A stretch of 16,003 bases of DNA from Euryarchaeota archaeon UBA33. GTDB taxonomy: Archaea > Thermoplasmatota > E2 > DHVEG-1. Below the pieces are notes generated by a model. The model searched no databases. It saw only the letters and a program-made list of their open reading frames with translations, and had not been told where the DNA came from. Below are positions 8,701 through 14,540 of the stretch, piece after piece. The stretch's first letter is position 1; every line of letters starts with the position of its first letter. The stretch covers positions 8,746 to 24,748 of the forward strand of contig DAYE01000048.1 of assembly GCA_002506745.1 (NCBI GenBank). Direction: 5' to 3'. A program made the translations under genes and the position numbers.

Positions 8701-9655
8701 TCTCTATGCTCTAGTATATGGTTTTGATTATTTTATCCCTGGAAATCATCGAGGTTCAGGAGTCATCATGACAATACAAATTAATGATACAGGGACTATC
8801 AATCAAAATCCGTTTGCCACCTTTACCTTTGACGCCTATGGTTGCAGCAGGCCTGATCTAATCCACATTGCAAATACGACATATGCATTAGCATACTCAA
8901 AATCAGTATGGGTGAACCCCTATCAAATATCTGGGAACCTTCTCACAGTGAGTATTTCAACTAATGGGGCGGTTATAAGAAAATTAGATAAAATTACCTA
9001 TTCAACCGTTAACACCAATTACGATATCGCACATTGTCAGTATCTTGACCACATCTACAAAGATGTATATGCGTTGATTTATACTATTCCATCTGGAGCA
9101 ACCGCGAGGGGATACATCGGCACGTTCTGCATTTCGAAAAACGGATCGATTTATCGGACTGTCAGTAACGTTATTTTTGATTTTCAAATAGCCTTGAAGG
9201 CCGCTACGAATCTTTTACCATCTTATACGAATATCACTAATGACATTATCGGAGTCTGTTATCAGGGAGATTATGATGATGGGTACATTGAGACCGTTAA
9301 AATCACCATCACCGATACAAGTGCAATCTTAAAAAATATCATCTCAAAAGCAGGCTCCTATGCAATACAAGGAAATCAAACGATTTTCAAAGCAACATTA
9401 CGGACGACAAGTGGAGATAAAACACTGACACAACCTATTCATCCCGGGTGGAACTATCTTGTGCTGACCTATGACCATACAAGAATTAAATTCTTTAATA
9501 ATCTGACAAACCAGTCTTTACTATGTAATGAAAATATAATAAGCTCTGCTAACCCTATTATATTTGGGGGCTTCAGCGGTATTTATGATGAATTTGCTAT
9601 TTATAAAATGCATCTAAGAGATGATGAAATATTTGATCATTATACAAAATATTGA
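5789..9655 (+). CDS. Giant pilin-like surface protein with a LamG domain split by 14 propeller-type repeats
   Basis: This 1288-aa protein has the same layout as its upstream neighbour. A basic leader of about 25 residues precedes NRA|ASEVVG or NRAA|SEVVG, then a hydrophobic helix to about 53. The beta head is at about 60-165 (with GEWNIGEKIV), the Fn3-like domain at about 168-272 (LHENTEYFYQAWVQY), and the first LamG half at about 277-358 (GMWHFDESSG, RSLRFDGYNDYVVV, IAIEGWVKP). Fourteen repeats of about 57 residues fill 384-1181. The second LamG half runs from 1182 to the end (IISKAGSYAIQG, GWNYLVLTYD, SGIYDEFAIYK). The array is twice that of the first giant pilin. Many N-X-S/T sequons in the Fn3-like part suggest N-glycosylation. 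The coding region looks visibly AT-richer than its upstream neighbour. Inferred role: exposed pilus subunit or adhesin; no ligand or enzymatic site is recognisable. Confidence 0.9.
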   Translation: MFSAKEKIKKSNNLFWRKNQWKNRAASEVVGTLLLVTIAVSLFALLAIVTFTMPSIFFSDPTPSTNIVGRVEGNTVVFEHYGGRPLPLDTKITVMFAETPMIMTVGDILDSAAKADGEWNIGEKIVIVNNDPNLPIMLINAIIRDTASNTVVMRGVIQEGSQAVNPIAVTLHADSISTNTAKIYMQYDFRYYIGTRKICFKYISASVYIANNSAPWNSTGWVQVFNSNGSYNFNLVGLHENTEYFYQAWVQYNSSTNATLKINSSGTIKSFRTQSYSSGMWHFDESSGLIAIDSSNSGNNGTLFPADVTQAAQRLNQSDNVVNNRSLRFDGYNDYVVVNHAASLSPTNEIAIEGWVKPEFKNEWKGTNLQRINSTMYGTQTYGCYEEDIINITNNRYAIVSRNSALGGFVTTVEVSDTGNITENATTSVCDIYQFETVRCETPRIIKVASSSDIYAVVYRGQSGNLYIATIQILSTGKITKATPGKVAIDLINCYYPDIIFTEGDYYAVVYSSYQNYLAANRYVGRLQTVKITSAGVITLKSYYDYGSSNSPAGIMQYLKIIHVKNDYYSIVFRDSDTDGSLKSVQIKNGWNVFPDNTIYKFDNNNISDLPIRIIKVYDKIYAVFYGDKAGTIIRGGAIITLVLSGTGTLEDTVRYATMLPPADWTSFSNPEIIQIDDTIFAVTYRISTRAEVKTFEISNLGIITNHTNDPVWKYAFQPASSYTISSPKIIRVNPTIDPVIKTYAIVYPKSINYDTNNGVLLTIKIADNGSIFKQIYDSVLLGPVNFYAPDIVHVSNDIYAVVSRKVMYGSMSLHTVRISNVGKINNSFIDTLDIPMPEVTPGSSIKIVYAINNIYLIVFDNYGTPGITIKTVEIVANGSIQDYVLRTYNITKAGYSNFGSPNVIRIKDDVFAVSYHSTNYASKSDFISTIKILPNGSITLLDTFTTSTYFSSVYGYDEYSDLLPIEGSNHLYALVYGFDYFIPGNHRGSGVIMTIQINDTGTINQNPFATFTFDAYGCSRPDLIHIANTTYALAYSKSVWVNPYQISGNLLTVSISTNGAVIRKLDKITYSTVNTNYDIAHCQYLDHIYKDVYALIYTIPSGATARGYIGTFCISKNGSIYRTVSNVIFDFQIALKAATNLLPSYTNITNDIIGVCYQGDYDDGYIETVKITITDTSAILKNIISKAGSYAIQGNQTIFKATLRTTSGDKTLTQPIHPGWNYLVLTYDHTRIKFFNNLTNQSLLCNENIISSANPIIFGGFSGIYDEFAIYKMHLRDDEIFDHYTKY
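6938..9331 (+). repeat. Fourteen tandem ~57-residue beta-propeller-like repeats (coding)
   Basis: By eye the repeats start near CYEED, CETPR, YYPDI, MQYLK, LPIRI, NPEII, SPKII, APDIV, SSIKI, SPNVI, DLLPI, SRPDL, YDIAH and LLPSY. The core is DIIxIxxxxYAVVY, then a TVKI-type strand, then xxGxI, then a closing strand. Fourteen copies fit two seven-bladed propellers. Boundaries of repeats 4, 9, 11, 13 and 14 are less certain. Confidence 0.7.
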
Positions 9656-9671
9656 TTGATATGAGTAAAAG

Positions 9672-9677
9672 AAAGGT
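9672..9677 (+). promoter_or_regulatory. Ribosome binding site AAAGGT supporting the start at 9685
   Basis: AAAGGT ends 7 bases before the ATG at 9685. The competing starts are TTG 9652 (overlapping the previous stop) and ATG 9661. Neither has a clear purine-rich element at normal spacing. Confidence 0.4.
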
Positions 9678-9684
9678 AGATCTC

Positions 9685-12600
9685 ATGAGTATACATAAAA
9701 AAAATTTATCACATCCTTTTTTCAAAGGAGATCATCATTCAATAAAACGAGACAATACAGCAGTATCAGAAATTATAGCAACGATATTACTTTTATCGAT
9801 TAGTTTGGCGCTTTTATGCGTCGTCTATTTGCTCGTGTTAAACAACGCAACAAGCCCATCATCATCTTTACAAGGTTCATCTGCACAACTTGTTGCCTCA
9901 GCAAATGAAAAAGAAGTGTTTTTACAAAACAACGGAGGTGTTCCTTTATCACTGAATACAAAACTCATTATTACGGTTGGTGGAACAGATTTTTTTGTCA
10001 CTGCAGCAGATTGTATTGTTGATACGAATGGCGATGGAAAGTGGAGTATCGGTGAACAGATAATATTTACGCCCCCTGCTATCCCTAGTTTATTTGGCTT
10101 AGAAATCCAGATTAAAATAATCAATCCCGACACAAACTCTATGATCATGGCTGGTCTGGTGCAGGAAGGTGCGAAAGGAGATTTTCCCTATGCTCAGACA
10201 TTAAATCCTTATGATGTTTGGCCGCACAGTGCGACATTAAAATTATATTACAATTTTGTAAAGGTGAATTTTCTCCCTGGAAAACTCTGGTTTCAATGGA
10301 AACGATCTGATGATCTTCTTTGGACTCGCACGTCATTTTTCAATATCACCATAGCACCTCTCTCAGGATATAAAACATTCACTCTCTATAATCTTACATC
10401 AAATAAAAATTATCTCTGTGAAGCCTGGATTCAATACAGTTTGGGAAATTCTACTATCAATGAATCTGGAGGAATAAAACTTTTTACGACACAAATCGAT
10501 GCAATGGGAATTTGGCATTTCGATGAACTATCGGGATTAAAAGTTTTTGATTCATCTGGGCAGTATCCACCGAATGACGGGATTCTGCAACCAAATGAAC
10601 TCCGAGGGCCTCAAAGAGTAAATACACAATTGAATCATTCAACAAAATGTGTCTATATGGATGGGATTGATGATTCGGTTGAAGTAGCGAATTCAAATAC
10701 CTTAAGCGTCACCAATGAATGCACCCTTGAAGCATGGATAAACCGCTCAGGACACAGCGATGCACTCGTTGGAGTCCCTCTCCAATCATCGTTATCACAA
10801 TTCGGGAACTATACCTTAGGATGTAATGATCCTTGTCTTCTGAATGTCAATGGAAACATTTTTGCTCTGGTTTCAACAAATGAAAATTCATATGGTTTCC
10901 TCAGTACTATCAATATAAGTAACACAGGAGATATTTATGAAAATATATCGACATCTTCATGTATTCTTGATCTTTATAATTTTGACTCATCCTGCAAAAA
11001 TCCAAAAATTATTCAAGTAAATGGAATTAATGGAATATATGCTATTGTGTACACCAGACCAAGTTCCGGAAACCAATTATATATAAAAACCGTGAAAATT
11101 TTTAATGATGGCAGTATCAATAAAATAGCCATTAACACGTGTGTTCTTGATGTGAACATTTCAGCAAGCCCAGATATTATAAAAATAGATATTGACACGT
11201 ATTCCATTGTTTATTCGATCACTGCTGCTAATACCGGGGTATTGATCTCCTTGGATATCTCCCTTGTTGGAGTAATTTCTCCGGTAAATAAAAAATTACT
11301 GTTTGGGGATATCATGATTGAACCGGAAATCATCAAAATTGTTGATAGTGTAGATAATTATGTCATCGTCTATAATTGTATAGGGGATGATGGTGGATTA
11401 CGGACCGTAAAAATTACTAATGCAGGAACATTATCAGAGATATCATATCAAGTATGGTATGATGATGATGATGGCGGCAATCCAGAGATCATCAATATCC
11501 ACGATGATGTTTATGCTATCGTCTACGCAGGTCCAGTCTTAAGACAATCATGCTATTTAAAAACTATTGAGATACTTCCGAATGGTTCTGTCACACTGAG
11601 TCGAACAGTTCCTCCACTAGCGGGCGCTATTGATCAATTCTCAGTTGATTTTATAGCAAATATGACTGTTCGTTCTCCGCATATTCTTCCTTTATATGGA
11701 GTTAATGACTTTTACGGTATCTCTTTCAGTGTCGATTCCGGTACTGCGAATCTCTGGGGAAAAATAGTCACGATTATGATTCAGGATAACGGAATTATTG
11801 TAGCATTATCAAAAAAAGATTGCATCTTCGAACCATTCATGTGTTCCGCTTCATATATCATCCCGATTAAACAAGTTCTCACGAATGGATATTACGGAAT
11901 TGTCTATCGTAGCGAATCTAACGATGGGATTATTAAAACCATAGTTACCGGAAACGATGGACATTTCCATAGTAATCCTATCCTTGATATGGGCGAAATC
12001 GGAGGTCTGAAATGCTATACGGAAGATGAGGTTCTTACCTCAGATGGTCAATATGTCGTGGATGTGTACAGAGGAATCGATGCGCAACTCATAATAAGAA
12101 CGATAAGAGCAAACACGATGACAAAAACCATCGCACAAGCTTTTACTGATTCGTTCATCGTCGAGCTAGGATATACCTCATCGAACGGTACTTTTAATGC
12201 ATCCTATGCACCAACAATCATCCCAATTAAAAATGACGTGTATGCGATAGCCTATTGTCATTATATGACCTTTCCTTCGTTTCATCACGGCAAGATCGTC
12301 ACCTTACGAGTCAATGCGACGGGAAAAATCTCCCTTATTGAACAATATACTTTTGATAATAACGTCATGAACACACCCTTCTTGTTTACCCCTATAAACA
12401 AAACAAACGGCTTCTATGCACTTGTGTATCAGCTCTATAGTACGTCCCAAGGAAAGATAGAAACCATAAAGATTGATGACAACGGGAATATCTTTGGCAT
12501 CCAAGATTCATATGTTTTTGAAGCGTTACGTTGCCGAGAGCCCTCCATGGTTTCTATCAGTGGTGATATCTATGCAATTCTATATCGTGACTCTCTTACG

Positions 12601-13524
12601 TTTAGTACCTATGGTCGGTTAGCGACCCTAAAAATCTATGGGAACAATGGAACTATAAAAAAAAGCATCATCGATCTCTGGCAATTTACACCTAACTGCT
12701 ATCATCCTTCTATCGTAAAGGTGGATAACAACATCTTTGCTTTTGCCTATTCTTATAATAATGGTGGTAATTGGTACTATGCATACGTTACCACCTTAAA
12801 AATAGCAGATAATGGCATTATCACAAAATCTTGGATTGACTACCTAGAATTTATCAGAAGATACTACACTGAAAATTACATGTCTCATCAACCAGAAATA
12901 TTTCATGTCGGCAATCGAGTCTATGCCATCATCTCAAAAGACCTTCCTGATCCTTGGAATAATTATATCTACAATAGTTACATCACAACATTGCGGATCG
13001 GTGAAAATGGTGACATCATCGATGCTGTCGATGGCGCGATACAGATTTCAACAAGCCCCCGGATAACCAGCTATGATATGAAAATAACACCTTTCATTAA
13101 CGATAGCTATATCGCTATGTATGGTGGGAAAAACAATGATTTATACCAATGCGTCGTTCGAATCCCACTCAGTGGAACAAACCAAACGATTTTTTCAAAA
13201 CAAGGTTCCTACACGGTCAAAGCAAATAGAACAAAGGTGTTCGTCACATTCACCGATTCAAATAATAACCAATATACACTGTCAGCCAACCTTACTAACA
13301 ACTGGAATTACATTGTAAGTACCTATGATAGAACGACTATGAACCTTTATCTGAATGCCAACCTTATGAGTTCGCGACCGCTTGGTACAAAACCAATAAA
13401 AGTCACAGCAAATAAGCTCTATTTCGGACCATATAACAGTTATTGTGATGAATTCTCTCTGTATGCAGCGATACTTTCACAAGCAAAAATAACACAAAAT
13501 TACAATTATAATCGTCCATCATAA
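9685..13524 (+). CDS. Giant pilin-like surface protein with a LamG domain split by 14 propeller-type repeats, paralogue of the upstream gene
   Basis: From 9685 the product is about 1279 aa; starts at 9661 (ATG) or 9652 (TTG) would lengthen the leader by 8 or 11 residues. The prepilin signal is NTA|VSEIIA, cleaved after about residue 26, with a hydrophobic helix at 27-52. The beta head follows (about 65-162), with a Ca-loop-like DTNGDGKW at 113-120. The Fn3-like domain is at about 167-268, and the first LamG half at about 274-352 (GIWHFDELSG, CVYMDGIDDSVEV, CTLEAWINRSG). Fourteen ~56-residue repeats occupy 380-1165. LamG resumes at about 1168 (IFSKQGSYTVKA, NWNYIVSTYDRT, MNLYLNANL, YCDEFSLYAA). 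Cysteines near repeat boundaries (SSC...SSCKNP) match those of the upstream paralogue, arguing for whole-gene duplication. Inferred role: exposed pilus subunit or adhesin, perhaps assembled in the same filament or as an alternative tip. Confidence 0.9.
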   Translation: MSIHKKNLSHPFFKGDHHSIKRDNTAVSEIIATILLLSISLALLCVVYLLVLNNATSPSSSLQGSSAQLVASANEKEVFLQNNGGVPLSLNTKLIITVGGTDFFVTAADCIVDTNGDGKWSIGEQIIFTPPAIPSLFGLEIQIKIINPDTNSMIMAGLVQEGAKGDFPYAQTLNPYDVWPHSATLKLYYNFVKVNFLPGKLWFQWKRSDDLLWTRTSFFNITIAPLSGYKTFTLYNLTSNKNYLCEAWIQYSLGNSTINESGGIKLFTTQIDAMGIWHFDELSGLKVFDSSGQYPPNDGILQPNELRGPQRVNTQLNHSTKCVYMDGIDDSVEVANSNTLSVTNECTLEAWINRSGHSDALVGVPLQSSLSQFGNYTLGCNDPCLLNVNGNIFALVSTNENSYGFLSTINISNTGDIYENISTSSCILDLYNFDSSCKNPKIIQVNGINGIYAIVYTRPSSGNQLYIKTVKIFNDGSINKIAINTCVLDVNISASPDIIKIDIDTYSIVYSITAANTGVLISLDISLVGVISPVNKKLLFGDIMIEPEIIKIVDSVDNYVIVYNCIGDDGGLRTVKITNAGTLSEISYQVWYDDDDGGNPEIINIHDDVYAIVYAGPVLRQSCYLKTIEILPNGSVTLSRTVPPLAGAIDQFSVDFIANMTVRSPHILPLYGVNDFYGISFSVDSGTANLWGKIVTIMIQDNGIIVALSKKDCIFEPFMCSASYIIPIKQVLTNGYYGIVYRSESNDGIIKTIVTGNDGHFHSNPILDMGEIGGLKCYTEDEVLTSDGQYVVDVYRGIDAQLIIRTIRANTMTKTIAQAFTDSFIVELGYTSSNGTFNASYAPTIIPIKNDVYAIAYCHYMTFPSFHHGKIVTLRVNATGKISLIEQYTFDNNVMNTPFLFTPINKTNGFYALVYQLYSTSQGKIETIKIDDNGNIFGIQDSYVFEALRCREPSMVSISGDIYAILYRDSLTFSTYGRLATLKIYGNNGTIKKSIIDLWQFTPNCYHPSIVKVDNNIFAFAYSYNNGGNWYYAYVTTLKIADNGIITKSWIDYLEFIRRYYTENYMSHQPEIFHVGNRVYAIISKDLPDPWNNYIYNSYITTLRIGENGDIIDAVDGAIQISTSPRITSYDMKITPFINDSYIAMYGGKNNDLYQCVVRIPLSGTNQTIFSKQGSYTVKANRTKVFVTFTDSNNNQYTLSANLTNNWNYIVSTYDRTTMNLYLNANLMSSRPLGTKPIKVTANKLYFGPYNSYCDEFSLYAAILSQAKITQNYNYNRPS
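10822..13179 (+). repeat. Fourteen tandem ~56-residue beta-propeller-like repeats (coding)
   Basis: Repeats start near CNDPC, CKNPK, ASPDI, IEPEI, GNPEI, SPHIL, CSASY, CYTED, SYAPT, NTPFL, CREPS, CYHPS, SHQPE and ITSYD. The core YAIVY and LKTVKI-type strands recur in most copies. Repeat 8 is the most divergent. Six of the fourteen begin with Cys. Confidence 0.7.
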
Positions 13525-13552
13525 GAAAAATAAAATTGATAGAGTGAAACCT

Positions 13553-14419
13553 ATGCGAAAAATAATAAAAAGTATCAGAAAGAAGGATGAGGCAGTAGCT
13601 GGTATCGTTGTCGCAGTCATGATTGTCGGATTAGTTCTTGCAGTGATTTCAATCATTCAAACCATCTATATTCCTAAATGGATGGAGTCCCGTGAGGCGG
13701 AACACATGGGTGTTGTGGCAGACCAGTTTTCAAATTTAAAATTCACGATTGATACTCAAATCGCTCTGAAAGAAGATGTTCCAGTGGCCTCCTCTATCAC
13801 CTTGGGTAGTCGAGAACTTGGTTTTTTTATGTCAAATAAAGCGTTCGGCCGCCTCGCTTTAATATCAGGTGGCTGGGCTTATAGAATCGTTCGAACCGTA
13901 GGAGATACCTTTGAAGACAATTATGGAATTCTTCGCTATTCATCGCAAAATGCTTACTTCCTCAACCAGATCTATAACTATGAGATTGGAGGAATAGTCC
14001 TCAATCAAACAGAAGGGGCGGTCTTTATTATTAAACCAGAATTTTCAGTTCGTTATAATGCCTCAACACGCATAGCGAACCTCTCATTAATCTGTATTGA
14101 TCTCGTTCCCAATGACGAAAAAACATCTATCAGCGGCTACGGAACCTACCCTGTACGCACACAATATATCACATCAACGAGCACGACTATTACCTTGGTA
14201 GAAAAATTAGTGTTAATAACTCCATTTTCGCCAATTTGGTTCAATTTTTTAAATTCAACATTATCCGATGCTAATCTTGTAAAAAACACTGATTATACTA
14301 TAACAAAAACATCGAATCAAGTGACAGTCACCTTTATTTATCCTGCTATGACAAACGTAATTCTGGATCTTACGAAAATACAAATTGCTGCTCAGATAAC
14401 ACCAGGATGGTCAAATTAA
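13553..14419 (+). CDS. Small class III signal-peptide pilin-like protein
   Basis: This 288-aa protein ends the operon. A basic leader (MRKIIKSIRKKDEA) precedes likely cleavage at DEA|VAGIVV after residue 14. A hydrophobic helix spans about 15-40 and continues as a polar helix (PKWMESREAEHMGVVADQFS) to about 70, giving the long alpha-1 of a conventional pilin. The giant neighbours instead go from helix to beta head almost at once. The rest is a beta-rich domain with no recognisable fold. Residue +3 after cleavage is Gly, where the three giant pilins have Glu. I chose ATG 13553 because GAGTGA lies a few bases upstream; a GTG at 13544 would add three residues. It is separated from the giant pilin by 28 bases and probably cotranscribed. 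It may be a minor or initiating pilin. The family resembles pilin-like proteins common in archaea, but I cannot name it. Confidence 0.85.
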   Translation: MRKIIKSIRKKDEAVAGIVVAVMIVGLVLAVISIIQTIYIPKWMESREAEHMGVVADQFSNLKFTIDTQIALKEDVPVASSITLGSRELGFFMSNKAFGRLALISGGWAYRIVRTVGDTFEDNYGILRYSSQNAYFLNQIYNYEIGGIVLNQTEGAVFIIKPEFSVRYNASTRIANLSLICIDLVPNDEKTSISGYGTYPVRTQYITSTSTTITLVEKLVLITPFSPIWFNFLNSTLSDANLVKNTDYTITKTSNQVTVTFIYPAMTNVILDLTKIQIAAQITPGWSN

Positions 14420-14483
14420 ATAATCCAGAAAAAAAAACGCACTCACACATCTGCTCTTCTTAAATATTAAATACAAGTAGAAA

Positions 14484-14499
14484 TGTTTTCTTGTCTCTT
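14484..14499 (+). terminator. Possible T-rich transcription terminator of the pilus operon
   Basis: A pyrimidine stretch containing TTTT followed by CTTGTCTCTT lies about 65 bases after the last operon stop, with no hairpin. Archaeal transcription can end at T-rich tracts without a stem. This one is short and interrupted. The remainder of 14420-14528 shows no gene or RNA signature. Confidence 0.25.
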
Positions 14500-14504
14500 A
14501 AGAT

Positions 14505-14540
14505 AAAAAAAAGAAAAAGAGGGGGAGTCTATGCGACTCC
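14505..14540 (-). terminator. Hairpin plus T-run terminator of the minus-strand gene
   Basis: GGAGTC (14524-14529) and GACTCC (14535-14540) form a perfect 6-bp stem with a 5-base loop overlapping the stop codon of the minus-strand gene. Reading along the minus strand, the stem is followed by CCCTCTTTTTC and then a run of eight T (plus-strand A run at 14505-14512). The stem and T-run together make a good terminator, facing the end of the pilus operon. Confidence 0.55.

Noticed and set aside
4283..13179. FG-GAP/VCBS, Kelch or WD40 repeats as the identity of the arrays
   Set aside because: The repeats lack FG-GAP Ca-binding loops, Kelch double-glycine and WD dipeptides. Only the general four-strand propeller pattern is supported, so no named family is assigned.
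4283..13179. Recent DNA-level tandem duplication or phase-variable repeats
   Set aside because: No near-identical DNA copies are visible; the repeats agree only in protein pattern, so recombination-driven variation is not supported.
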